From Desulfoplanes formicivorans (lineage in GTDB: Bacteria > Desulfobacterota > Desulfovibrionia > Desulfovibrionales > Desulfomicrobiaceae): a stretch of DNA of 64,000 nt. A program made the translations under genes and the position numbers. Position 1 is the first letter of the stretch, and every line of letters begins with the position of its first letter. The stretch is from the NCBI RefSeq assembly GCF_001748225.1, contig NZ_BDFE01000015.1:186001-250000 (forward strand), in the 5' to 3' direction. Positions 1-8,773 of the stretch are shown here, in pieces. The notes under the pieces are model-generated. The model saw only the letters and a list, made by a program, of their open reading frames with translations. It did not search any database and had not been told where the DNA came from.

Positions 1-173
1 TCATTGCCAAAATCCAGAACGCTCTGGCAGCCAAAGGATACGATCCCGGCCCCCTGGACGGCATCTACGGACCCTTGACCAAGAAAAGCATGGTCAAATA
101 CCAGCAGGATAACAAGCTGGCCACGGGTGCAGTCACGTATGAAACCCTGGAACACCTCGGTCTCATCCGCTAA
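1..173 (+). CDS. Peptidoglycan-binding (PG_binding_1) domain protein, C-terminal fragment
   Basis: The reading frame is open from base 3 and ends with TAA at 171-173, giving the last 56 residues of a protein that begins outside the window. The segment has the typical PG_binding_1 pattern: an IQxAL helix, then a G-Y-x-P-G-x-x-D-G-x-Y-G-P-x-T loop, then a helix ending in YQQ and an L-x-x-L-G-L end. This domain normally targets a cell-wall or secreted protein to peptidoglycan. The rest of the protein, and so its enzymatic role, is not visible. Confidence 0.85.
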   Translation, partial: IAKIQNALAAKGYDPGPLDGIYGPLTKKSMVKYQQDNKLATGAVTYETLEHLGLIR

Positions 174-242
174 AAGACGTACAAGACAACAGATAGACCC
201 CGGTCTGGATACGCGGTGGACCGGTAACACGACATCCCAACC

Positions 243-280
243 CCAAAGGCCATCCATTGCATGCAATGGATGGCCTTTGG
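243..280. repeat. Perfect 38-bp palindrome (2 x 19 bp)
   Basis: Bases 243-261 are the exact reverse complement of 262-280, with CATG at the centre. The palindrome lies 70 bp beyond the PG-binding stop codon and between two convergent genes. It could fold into a very stable hairpin in either transcript and act as a bidirectional terminator, but no T-run follows on either side. A recombination or protein-binding site is the alternative. Confidence 0.7.
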
Positions 281-460
281 ACGTGGTAAAGAGGGGGGAA
301 AGGAGCTGAACGAATCCATTTCAGGGGTGCAAAACCCCATGCAGCGCAGCGGACCGCCAGTCGCCTTCGGGCTTCCGATACGTTCCGATGCGTTCGGCCG
401 GACAGCTTGCAGTTGAAAATGATGTGCAGGATGGCCGCCATGACGGTTTGCACCAGGCGG

Positions 461-1156
461 TCAGGTCACAGAACCGGAACGGCTCACCGCTGCGTGGGCG
501 TGTGTGAGCATGGAGGGATCCCACACCATGCACTGGCAAAGCCCCAGCCCAACCACCTGGATTCCCGGGGCAAGGGTTCCCATGGAGTCTTCATGGTGGT
601 GCCCATGAAAAATCCATTGAACGCCCCTCCTCCGTGCAAAATGATCAAGAACATCGAATCCGTACGCATGAGAACCCGGTGCTTCATGGGTGAGCAGGAT
701 GTCCATGGGCTCCCAAGGGGCAGCAAGATCCTCGGGAAAAATGGTTGTCCAGTGTTTCAAGGGAAGCTGGCCTTCAAACAGCTCATGCTTCCCCAAGGAG
801 GTGCGATCCTGCCAAAGCGCCTTTTCCGGAGGATACCATATGTCTTTGCGGAATATCCCGGACACGCCGCCCATACGCACTCCATCCACGGTGATCACCT
901 TGTTGTGAAGATGATGGTCCCACATGCCCAGATGATTGCGCAAAAAACGCGGGTGATCCGAATCATGGTTCCCCAGGATAAACCACGTTCTGGCAAGGAG
1001 CTGTGTTCCCAGAGGGGCCAGCTCCTGTTCAAGAGGGCGGTTGGGAGTTTGATCTCCCAGAAAAAAAATGCCCGCAATGGTGTCCGGGGAATACCCTGCA
1101 ACGGTTGCCAGCACTTCCCGGAAATCTCCATGGCAGTCTCCCGCAAGAATGATCAT
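461..1156 (-). CDS. Calcineurin-like metallophosphoesterase
   Basis: The 231-residue protein carries the metallophosphoesterase metal-ligand motifs in order: GDCHG near the N-terminus, FLGDQ about residue 33, GNHD about residue 61, and GHHH near residue 185. The family uses a two-metal centre to hydrolyse phosphomonoesters or diesters; substrate cannot be told from sequence. No signal peptide is seen, so it is probably cytoplasmic. The ATG at 1156 follows a strong AAGGAGG ribosome-binding site. The gene stands alone between the PG-binding gene and rsmB. Confidence 0.85.
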   Translation of the reverse strand: MIILAGDCHGDFREVLATVAGYSPDTIAGIFFLGDQTPNRPLEQELAPLGTQLLARTWFILGNHDSDHPRFLRNHLGMWDHHLHNKVITVDGVRMGGVSGIFRKDIWYPPEKALWQDRTSLGKHELFEGQLPLKHWTTIFPEDLAAPWEPMDILLTHEAPGSHAYGFDVLDHFARRRGVQWIFHGHHHEDSMGTLAPGIQVVGLGLCQCMVWDPSMLTHAHAAVSRSGSVT

Positions 1157-1346
1157 GTGCCCTCCTTAGGCCAGAAGGAAAATGATCATTATAACCGGCT
1201 CACGATTTCTCGTCAACGCAACCTGCATGGGCCAGGACAAGAGCCGATCCCGGAGCGCACGGCTTCACCGGATCAGGACTCCGCCTGAACAACAGGTCGT
1301 ATCCAAAACGCCCGGTCACGGTATCATTGGTATTCTGGCACCGGCC

Positions 1347-2642
1347 TCATGCTTTGCGCACTGTTACTGCGTAGAAAAATTCCCCCAGGCCTTCCCGGCT
1401 TTTTGTTGCATATTCCCTGACAATGGTCGCATTCCTGTGGCGTTTGCACAATCGAGCAATCTGGTCTTGATTTTCCGCCGGGTTCAACGTGCAGGTTATG
1501 TAGGCAATGACCCCTCCTGTGGGCAGAACGTTCCAGGCGTTCTCCAAGATGGCCTTTTGGGTTGCCATCAATGCGCTGACATCCCTGGGTGTGCGCTTCC
1601 ACTTGCTGTCGGGACGTCTTGCCAGCACGCCCAGACCGGAACAGGGCACGTCCAGGAGAATGGTTCCCGGAGGGGTACGAAAGGGCGGAGTCTCTTTGGC
1701 CGAAGCCCGAAACAGGGGAATACGCCTCCCCGTACGCCTGCATTCCTGTTGCATGCCGGCCAATCGGCCCGTGTGCAGATCACTGGCCCAGACAGGGAAG
1801 CAGCCCTGTTCCAAAAGGGCCATGCTTTTTCCGCCACGACCACAGCAGGCATCCCAAATGGGGGTGGGCCACGACAGGGGTTCAAGGGCACTCAGGGCCA
1901 TCTGCGCGGCATAACTCTGCCGGGAAACCTGCCCCTGACGCAGCAACTCATCCAGATGATCGAAAGATTGTTGCAAGGCAAGGCTCCTGCCGCACCGGGC
2001 CAGCAGAAGATCCTGAACCTCTAGGGCAAGGCTTTCGGGATCCATATCCGGGCCACATCGCAAGCCAAGGGCCGGACGGGCAATGGACCCTTCCAGCACC
2101 TCGCAGGCGGTGTCCATCCCGTAGCTTTCCAGCCAAAGGCGCACGATCCACTCAGGGCAGGAATAGTAGCGGGTCAAAAAGGTCACGGTATCCGGATCAT
2201 CCTGACGGTACCAATCAGGCTCGTGAACCGCTGGGCCAAGATCACCGATCCTTCTGAGTACGGCATTGGCAACACCAGCCAGCCGTTTCCCCCACGAGAG
2301 CTTGATCCCCTGGACGGCCCAATCCACCGTGGCATACGCGGGGATCCGGTCCAAAAAGGCCAGTTCATAGGCGGCCATGCCCAGCACAAGCATGAAAACA
2401 CGGGGCAACTTGTCCGGTGATCGCAAAAAAAAGGTCACCAGAAAATCCGACCGCGTCTTGTTACGCACGTACCCATAGGCCAGTTCCGTGGCCAACCCCT
2501 TGTCCCTGTGAGAAAGACGCGGTGTATCAAGGGCCTGGTCAAGGGCGAACTGGAGATCCTGATGCTTGTACAGGCAGCGATATATCGCCTGTAAGGCCAC
2601 CTGGCGAGCCAAAGGAAGAGAATCAGAAGAAAAGGATTTCAT
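1347..2642 (-). CDS. rsmB: 16S rRNA (cytosine-967-C5)-methyltransferase RsmB (Sun/Fmu)
   Basis: The 431-residue protein has a NusB-like RNA-binding domain at the N-terminus (about 1-140) and a Rossmann methyltransferase domain after it. Motifs seen include DACCGRGGK (SAM binding), the DVPCSGLG loop and the ITCTLNP segment carrying the second conserved Cys typical of m5C RNA methyltransferases. It methylates C967 of 16S rRNA in known members. It follows the DUF116 gene by 73 bp and ends the minus-strand translation cluster. No clear ribosome-binding site precedes the ATG. Confidence 0.93.
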   Translation of the reverse strand: MKSFSSDSLPLARQVALQAIYRCLYKHQDLQFALDQALDTPRLSHRDKGLATELAYGYVRNKTRSDFLVTFFLRSPDKLPRVFMLVLGMAAYELAFLDRIPAYATVDWAVQGIKLSWGKRLAGVANAVLRRIGDLGPAVHEPDWYRQDDPDTVTFLTRYYSCPEWIVRLWLESYGMDTACEVLEGSIARPALGLRCGPDMDPESLALEVQDLLLARCGRSLALQQSFDHLDELLRQGQVSRQSYAAQMALSALEPLSWPTPIWDACCGRGGKSMALLEQGCFPVWASDLHTGRLAGMQQECRRTGRRIPLFRASAKETPPFRTPPGTILLDVPCSGLGVLARRPDSKWKRTPRDVSALMATQKAILENAWNVLPTGGVIAYITCTLNPAENQDQIARLCKRHRNATIVREYATKSREGLGEFFYAVTVRKA

Positions 2643-2715
2643 GGAGGAAAGGGCAAAAAGGTGCGTAATGAGCCGTCAACAACAGACTTGAAAAGAAAGG
2701 GACACAGGGGGTGTT

Positions 2716-3582
2716 TCAGGCCTGTTCCTTGTCAGAGCCAGTGCCCGGCGTGGGGTGGACGTTGCGTTCACGGTTGGCGTCTTTTTTCAGAAATCGCTTG
2801 ATGGCCCACTCCACATGCTCCAGAGGCACCTGGGTATCCAGGCAGGGGCCGTACGGACGCTGATTCAGAACTCCAAAACAGGGCAGGGGATAGACATCCT
2901 GGATACCGCTGGCCAGATCCCGCTCGCAGGCCACGGCAATGATGAATTTGGGTTTGTTCTGCACCACAATACGCCGGGCAATGGTCCCTCCTGTGGCAAT
3001 GGCCAGGGTGACCCCGTAGGTATCACTCAGATTCAGCAGGCCGGCAATGGGACATTTGCCGCAACGTTTGCAGTTATTGATGTCGTAGGTCAGGCGGATC
3101 TTGCACCGGCTGTTCTGCAGACAATGGGGCATAAGCATGAGCATGTCCCGAGACAGATACTGCTTGTTTTCTCCCAGAACAAGCTCATTGTTCACCTTGA
3201 TGAAGGAAGCCCGGATCTTTGCCTTGGGAATGTTCAGAAACCGCCCGAGCATGGTCATGAGGGGCAAAAAAAGCTTGATGGTCAGCCCGCGCATCTTCCG
3301 GGACAAAAAAACTTTTCTGCCCAGCAGGATGTTCAGCACAAGGGCCAGGGAGGACCAGGCCACCAAAAGGATGGCCATAAGGATCACCGAGCCGAAAATC
3401 CAGGGGACAACAGGGTGAATGGAGCCAAGCCCCACCGTGGGGATGAGCCACAAAAAAACCAGAATCAGACAGATGAGCACCGATGTCCCGGTGATCAGGC
3501 CGATAAAAAGACGCTTTCTGGCCACATACGTGGATTCGATGGCGTCTTCCAGGGCTAGGAGATTCTGGTCTTTTTTGGACAT
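2716..3582 (-). CDS. DUF116 family membrane protein with Cys-rich cytoplasmic domain
   Basis: The 288-residue protein has two hydrophobic segments (about 23-50 and 60-90) followed by a soluble domain with clustered cysteines, including NCKRCGKCPI and VACERDL, as in DUF116. The function of DUF116 is not established; the cysteines could hold a metal. It lies between fmt and rsmB, with gaps of 82 and 73 bp, all on one strand, so co-transcription with translation genes is likely. This neighbourhood suggests a link to translation or methionine processing but proves nothing. Confidence 0.8.
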   Translation of the reverse strand: MSKKDQNLLALEDAIESTYVARKRLFIGLITGTSVLICLILVFLWLIPTVGLGSIHPVVPWIFGSVILMAILLVAWSSLALVLNILLGRKVFLSRKMRGLTIKLFLPLMTMLGRFLNIPKAKIRASFIKVNNELVLGENKQYLSRDMLMLMPHCLQNSRCKIRLTYDINNCKRCGKCPIAGLLNLSDTYGVTLAIATGGTIARRIVVQNKPKFIIAVACERDLASGIQDVYPLPCFGVLNQRPYGPCLDTQVPLEHVEWAIKRFLKKDANRERNVHPTPGTGSDKEQA

Positions 3583-3664
3583 GCGGCTGATGAGATATGG
3601 TGTGGAAGGGAAGAGACAGGGACCCGGGTCTCATGACCTTCAAAGGGTGCGAAGCTGTTTCCTG

Positions 3665-4630
3665 CTAACACACCGAGGACAAATACCCGCAAAAAAAGCT
3701 CTTGGCTTCAAGGGGCTTGCCCCCTGCGGGTTTGATGGTGGAAAGGAGATATTCCCGGTCCTTGCAGGCAATGGCCAGGTTGTCCCCGCGCATGCCCAGA
3801 AAGGTTCCGGGCAGCGTGCCCTGAGCCACGGGATCACCAATGCTACCCGGATACAGGGTCAGCTTGACCGTCTTGCCCGGCTTGCGCTCCCAGAAAAACC
3901 AGGTGCCGGGCCAGGGGAAAAGCCCCCGAATCTGATCGTGAACCTCTTGAACCGGACGGTTCCAGTCAACCAGTCCTTCGGATTTCTGGAGCTTGGGCGC
4001 GTAGGTGGCCAGATCATGCGCCTGGATTTGGGGATGAATGAGCCCCTGATCCAGCTTGGACAGGGCTTCCACAAGCAGTTTTCCGCCCATGGCGGCCAGA
4101 TCATCGTGCAGGGATTCGGCCGTGTCGTTGATGCCGATGCCCATGGCCCGTTGCAAAAGAATGGGGCCGGAATCCAACCCCTTTTCCATCTGCATGATGG
4201 TGATGCCGGTGACATGATCCCCGTTCATGATCGCCCGTTGAATCGGAGCGGCCCCGCGCCATTTGGGCAGAAGCGAGGCATGGACATTGATGGCCCCCAG
4301 GGGAGGAATGTCCAGAACCGTTTGGGGCAGAATAAGCCCATAGGCCGCCACCACCAGCAGATCGGGATTGAGATCGGCCAAAACCCGACGATCCTGTTCC
4401 TCTTTGAAATGCTCCGGCTGGTACACGGGCAATCCCTTTTCCAGGGCCAGCTGCTTGACCTCGGAAGGTTTGCAGACCTGGCCCCGGCCGCAGGGCCGGT
4501 CAGGCTGGGTGTAAACACCAACGACCTCCCCACCTGTATAGGCAAGGAGGTCGTCCAGGATCACGGCCGCAAATCCGGGCGTGCCCATGAAGACTATTTT
4601 TTTGCGTCGCGTCGTTTGGTTTTCAACCAT
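3665..4630 (-). CDS. fmt: Methionyl-tRNA formyltransferase
   Basis: The 321-residue protein (usual length about 315) opens with KIVFMGTPGFAA and carries the formyltransferase motif around SLLPKWRGAAPIQ, plus the C-terminal Fmt domain. It formylates Met-tRNA(fMet) using 10-formyl-tetrahydrofolate. The start at 4630 gives 37 bp overlap with def; an internal ATG at 4588 would cut the first beta strand and is rejected. The overlap implies translational coupling with def, whose product removes the same formyl group later. Confidence 0.96.
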   Translation of the reverse strand: MVENQTTRRKKIVFMGTPGFAAVILDDLLAYTGGEVVGVYTQPDRPCGRGQVCKPSEVKQLALEKGLPVYQPEHFKEEQDRRVLADLNPDLLVVAAYGLILPQTVLDIPPLGAINVHASLLPKWRGAAPIQRAIMNGDHVTGITIMQMEKGLDSGPILLQRAMGIGINDTAESLHDDLAAMGGKLLVEALSKLDQGLIHPQIQAHDLATYAPKLQKSEGLVDWNRPVQEVHDQIRGLFPWPGTWFFWERKPGKTVKLTLYPGSIGDPVAQGTLPGTFLGMRGDNLAIACKDREYLLSTIKPAGGKPLEAKSFFCGYLSSVC

Positions 4631-5115
4631 TTTGCCAGCTTCTTTTCGTAAAGTGTTCGTTTGAGTCTACTGATATGATCAATGAACAATATGCCGTCAA
4701 GGTGATCGATTTCGTGCTGCAGGCAAATGGCCAAAAGGTCTTGGGCTTCAATCTCCAGAGGATTGCCGTCCAGATCCAGGGCCTTGACCCCCACCCGGGC
4801 CGCGCGTTTGACCTTGGCCCGGTACCCGACCACGCTCAGGCATCCTTCTTCAGACTCGGTGGTTCCGGAGCTCTCCACAATCTCCGGGTTGATCAGAATG
4901 CGCAGATCATCCCGTTCCTTGGGGCCGGAAATGTCCACTGTCACCAAACGGATGTTTTCGGCCACCTGAGGAGCGGCCAGACCAATCCCGTCGTTGGAGT
5001 ACATGGTCTCGACCATGTCATCAGCCAGGGTCCGCACTTCCTGGGTGATGTCCGCAACAGGCACGCTCTTTTGAGCCAGAATGGGATCGGGATAGGTCAC
5101 TATTTTCTTATTCAT
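4594..5115 (-). CDS. def: Peptide deformylase
   Basis: The 173-residue protein has all three deformylase motifs: GIGLAAPQ, EGCLS (Cys ligand) and QHEIDHLDG (two His ligands and catalytic Glu). It removes the formyl group from nascent N-terminal fMet, using a bound Fe2+ or similar metal. The start is set at the ATG at 5115, one base after the aspS stop codon; a longer frame exists upstream but lies inside aspS. The gene overlaps fmt at its 3' end. Confidence 0.97.
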   Translation of the reverse strand: MNKKIVTYPDPILAQKSVPVADITQEVRTLADDMVETMYSNDGIGLAAPQVAENIRLVTVDISGPKERDDLRILINPEIVESSGTTESEEGCLSVVGYRAKVKRAARVGVKALDLDGNPLEIEAQDLLAICLQHEIDHLDGILFIDHISRLKRTLYEKKLAKWLKTKRRDAKK

Positions 5116-5116
5116 G

Positions 5117-6922
5117 TCATTCACTCTTGGAGGTTTCCCGAAGCCGCAGGCCCAGTTCCCGAAGCTGGTTCCGATCCACCGCATTGGGGGCATCGGTCAA
5201 CAGACAGGTGGCCTTCTGGGTTTTGGGGAAGGCGATCACGTCCCTGATGGAGTCAACATCCCCAAGGAGCATGATCAAACGGTCCAGGCCAAAGGCGATT
5301 CCTCCGTGGGGAGGAGCACCGTATTCCATGGCGTGGAGCAGGAACCCGAACTTGTCTTCGGCCTCTTGCTCGCCAATACCCAGAGCCGCAAGCACTTCCT
5401 GCTGCAACTCGGTCGAATGGATGCGGATGGATCCGCCTCCGATTTCATTGCCGTTCAAGACCATGTCATAGGCCTTGGCCCGGGCCTTGCCCGGATCAGT
5501 CTTCAAATATTCCAGATGACCTTCCTGGGGGCAGGTAAACGGGTGGTGCATGGCGGTCCACCGTTTTTCATCGGCATTCCATTCAAGCATGGGAAAGTCG
5601 GTGATCCAGACGAAACGGTACGCATCCTTGTCAATGAGATCAAAGCGTTCGCCCAGTTTGAGACGGAGATTGCCCAAGGCCGCATTGACCATGTCCGGCG
5701 CGCCTGCCTGAAAAAAGACGATGTCTCCGGGCTTAAGTCCCAGGGTCTTGGTCAGCCCGGCTCGTTCCTCGTCACTTAAAAATTTGGCAATGGGCGACTG
5801 CCAGGTGTCTTCCTTGATCTTGATCCATGCCAACCCCTGGGCCCCGTAGATACGCACAAAATCCGTATAATCATCAATTTCCTTTCTGGAAAGCACCGAA
5901 CCGCCTTCGACCTTCAATGCCTTGACCAGCTCGGCCTTGGCAAACAGCCGGAATCCCGAACCGCGCACAATGGAGGTCACGTCCTTTAAGGGCAAACCGA
6001 ATCGCAGATCCGGCTTGTCCACCCCGTAGGTCTCCATGGCCTGGTCATAGGTCATGCGTTCAAAGGTGGTCGGAATCTCAATCCCCAGAGTGTCCCTGAA
6101 CACGGTCTGCATCATGCCCTCGGCCATGGTCATGACGTCCTCTTCTTCCACAAAGGACATCTCGATATCGATCTGGGTGAATTCCGGCTGCCGGTCGGCG
6201 CGCAGATCCTCGTCCCGAAAGCATTTCACGATCTGATAGTACCGTTCCAGCCCGCCCACCATGAGCAGCTGCTTGAACAGCTGGGGAGACTGGGGAAGGG
6301 CATAGAAGGATCCCTGATTGACCCGGCTGGGCACCAGAAAGTCCCTGGCCCCTTCGGGTGTACTGCGGGTCAGAATGGGAGTTTCCGTCTCAATGAAGCC
6401 CAAGTCGTCCAGGTAACGACGCACACTCTGGGCCGTCTTGTGTCGCAGCACAAGATTTTTGGCCAACCGGGGGCGACGCAGATCCAGATACCGGTACTTG
6501 AGGCGCAGGTTTTCGGACACGTCCACGCGGTCCTCAATGAGAAAGGGAGGCGTCTTGGACGTATTGAGCAGCTTGAAGGCACTGACCAGAACCTCGATCT
6601 CACCGGTGGCCATGTTGGGATTGATCATGTCATCGGGCCGGGCCAGAACCGTCCCCTTGACGGCCAGGACAAATTCCGTGCGCAAATGGCCGGCTTTCTC
6701 GTGGATTTCCGGATGTTCTTCCGGGGAAAACTTGATCTGGGTCAGGCCGGTCCTGTCCCGCAGATCAATGAAAATGATCCCGCCGTGGTCACGCCTGTAC
6801 TGAACCCACCCCATGAGGCAGACCTCCTGGTCCACATCCGTTGCACGCAGCTGCGCACAGGTATGGGTTCGTTTCCAGCCGTCAAGTGTATCAAGTTGCA
6901 AGTCGGTGCGTCGTTCGTCCAT
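5117..6922 (-). CDS. aspS: Aspartyl-tRNA synthetase (bacterial type)
   Basis: The 601-residue class II synthetase has an N-terminal OB-fold anticodon-binding domain (about 15-115), a split catalytic core with motif 2 around [16 protein letters not shown] and motif 3 around GIAFGLDRL, and the inserted GAD domain typical of bacterial AspRS. It charges tRNA-Asp. It may be non-discriminating (also tRNA-Asn) if AsnRS is missing; that cannot be seen here. Its stop is one base from the def start. It follows hisS by 280 bp on the same strand. Confidence 0.97.
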   Translation of the reverse strand: MDERRTDLQLDTLDGWKRTHTCAQLRATDVDQEVCLMGWVQYRRDHGGIIFIDLRDRTGLTQIKFSPEEHPEIHEKAGHLRTEFVLAVKGTVLARPDDMINPNMATGEIEVLVSAFKLLNTSKTPPFLIEDRVDVSENLRLKYRYLDLRRPRLAKNLVLRHKTAQSVRRYLDDLGFIETETPILTRSTPEGARDFLVPSRVNQGSFYALPQSPQLFKQLLMVGGLERYYQIVKCFRDEDLRADRQPEFTQIDIEMSFVEEEDVMTMAEGMMQTVFRDTLGIEIPTTFERMTYDQAMETYGVDKPDLRFGLPLKDVTSIVRGSGFRLFAKAELVKALKVEGGSVLSRKEIDDYTDFVRIYGAQGLAWIKIKEDTWQSPIAKFLSDEERAGLTKTLGLKPGDIVFFQAGAPDMVNAALGNLRLKLGERFDLIDKDAYRFVWITDFPMLEWNADEKRWTAMHHPFTCPQEGHLEYLKTDPGKARAKAYDMVLNGNEIGGGSIRIHSTELQQEVLAALGIGEQEAEDKFGFLLHAMEYGAPPHGGIAFGLDRLIMLLGDVDSIRDVIAFPKTQKATCLLTDAPNAVDRNQLRELGLRLRETSKSE

Positions 6923-7202
6923 GGAAATGCCTTTTTGAAGGATAAAGGGTAATGGATAAAAGATGTGAAATATTACGATATATGATGAATGATTTCAGGT
7001 AATTGTCATGATGGCGAGATAGAATTTCAAAAATGTAGGAAAGTTCGCCACCATTCAGGCCACTGCTCGTGGATGAAAAATGCCCAAGTGTTGCGTTGTT
7101 GCGGAGCCCCCGTACCTGCCCCTGCCAATAATTCTGGTTGGCGCAGGCATGCACGGGCAATGAGAGGCTGTATCCTTCCCAACCTGCGCACTGCCTACTT
7201 CT

Positions 7203-8453
7203 TTAACACTGCAATCCCAACGCCTGTTCGAGATCATTCTGGCTGACCGCCTTCTGGGCGCCCGTGGCCATGTCCTTGACAATGATCTGATCCTTTTCCA
7301 GCTCTTCGGGACCCAGCAAAAGACAGGTCTTGACCCCCAACTTGTTGGCCTGCCTCAAAAGGCTCTTGACAGACTTGGCCTCGAAACTGACCTCCCCGGC
7401 AAACCCCTTGTCCCGCAAGTTCTGGGCAATGATCATGGCCTTGTTCAGGGCTTGCTGATCCAGCACGGCCAGGAAAAAATCAAGCTGAGGCGAACCGATC
7501 TTGTCCAGGAGCAGGGCAAGACGCTCCATGCCGCAGGCAAAGCCCAGTCCCGGGAGATCAGGGCCACCGAGCTGCCTGATCAGCCCGTCGTACCGCCCTC
7601 CGCCGGCCACAGAGGCCTGGGCTCCGATGTCATGGGACACGACCTCGAAGGTGGTTCGCTGGTAATAGTCCAATCCCCTGACCAGCCGTTCATTGTGCTC
7701 GTAGGCAAGGCCGGCCTGATCCAGAATGGACAGGACCGTGTCAAAATGGTCCCGACACCCCGGGCACAGGGAATCGCTGATTTTCGGAGCATCCTTGACC
7801 AGCTCTTTGCACGTGGGAACCTTGCAATCAAGAACCCGCAAGGGATTGGTGGACGCCCGTCGCTGGCAGTCCTCACACAACCGGGACTGATCAAGACCTT
7901 CCAGAAAAGAGGTCAGCCGCTCATGAAAAACCGGTCGACACTCGCGGCATCCCAGGGAATTGATCTCAATGGACAGCTTGTCCAGCCCCAGCCCCTTGAG
8001 GTACGACCAGACCATGAACATGAGCTCGGCATCGGCCTGGGGCGCATCGGTCCCCAGAACTTCGACGTTGATCTGATGGAATTGACGCATGCGTCCCTTT
8101 TGGGGACGTTCGTACCGGAACATGGGACCGCAGGTGAACAGCTTGGCAATGGGGTGAAGGGAATGGATCTTGTTTTCGATAAACGCCCGGACCACCCCGG
8201 CGGTCGCCTCGGGTCGAAGGGTCAGAGAACGGTTTTTGCGGTCCGGAAAGGTATACATCTCTTTTTGGACCACATCGGTTTCCTCGCCAATGGACCGGGC
8301 AAACAACTCGGTTTTTTCCACCAGGGGAAGCCGCACTTCCTGACAGCCGTATCGGGAAAAAATGTCCCGGGCTGTCTGCTCCATAAACACGAATTTGTCG
8401 CTTTCCGGAGGGAACAAGTCGGCAAATCCCTTGATCTTTTGTATTTTGGACAT
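7203..8453 (-). CDS. hisS: Histidyl-tRNA synthetase
   Basis: The 416-residue class II synthetase has motif 2 around RPEATAGVVRAF, the histidine A motif LVRGLDYYQRTTFE and GGGRYDGL, and a C-terminal anticodon-binding domain. It charges tRNA-His. The start is placed at the ATG at 8453 (MSKIQKIKGF), which matches the usual HisRS N-terminus; the longer frame up to 8534 adds an unrelated stretch. No good ribosome-binding site is seen. hisS next to aspS on the same strand is common in this bacterial group. Confidence 0.96.
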   Translation of the reverse strand: MSKIQKIKGFADLFPPESDKFVFMEQTARDIFSRYGCQEVRLPLVEKTELFARSIGEETDVVQKEMYTFPDRKNRSLTLRPEATAGVVRAFIENKIHSLHPIAKLFTCGPMFRYERPQKGRMRQFHQINVEVLGTDAPQADAELMFMVWSYLKGLGLDKLSIEINSLGCRECRPVFHERLTSFLEGLDQSRLCEDCQRRASTNPLRVLDCKVPTCKELVKDAPKISDSLCPGCRDHFDTVLSILDQAGLAYEHNERLVRGLDYYQRTTFEVVSHDIGAQASVAGGGRYDGLIRQLGGPDLPGLGFACGMERLALLLDKIGSPQLDFFLAVLDQQALNKAMIIAQNLRDKGFAGEVSFEAKSVKSLLRQANKLGVKTCLLLGPEELEKDQIIVKDMATGAQKAVSQNDLEQALGLQC

Positions 8454-8773
8454 AATGAATGGACGTTGTTGAAGGGGACGAAAGGGATGGTCTCCATTGA
8501 ATGCAGAAACGTTCCTGCATAATGAATGATCCATGGGATGTCAAAAAACACGATTTGGCGCATGGCCTAGAATATGTTGTAAGGATCAAGACAGATCTGT
8601 ACCCTATGAGCGCACCAACAGCCTCGCCATCAACCGCATACAAGGATTGCTTAAGGGGACGCCGTGGAGCCTGCGCCCCCCTCGAACAGACGTGCCAGGG
8701 GACACACCCTTTCGGCAGCCAGCCATCCGGCAGGCTCCGCTACCTTTGGCCTGACAAAGCTCAAGGATTGTGA
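8454..8773. other. Divergent intergenic region, hisS / ClC
   Basis: These 320 bp separate two divergent genes and must hold both promoters, but no convincing -35/-10 pair could be chosen. An AAGGA ribosome-binding site for the ClC gene is present at about 8762. Short open frames here have no starts with ribosome-binding sites and look like chance. No fluoride-riboswitch-like motif was recognised. Confidence 0.5.

Noticed and set aside
407-1288. 293-codon plus-strand frame
   Set aside because: It is antisense to the metallophosphoesterase, whose motifs and ribosome-binding site are clear; the plus-strand product has no family resemblance.
7114-7146. Hairpin between hisS and aspS
   Set aside because: Only a five-pair GCCAA/TTGGC core with weak flanks and no T-run; not enough for a terminator or RNA gene.
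8454-8773. Fluoride riboswitch before the ClC gene
   Set aside because: The conserved crcB-motif core could not be found, and the ClC has the GREGP gate of Cl- types rather than of the fluoride-specific group.
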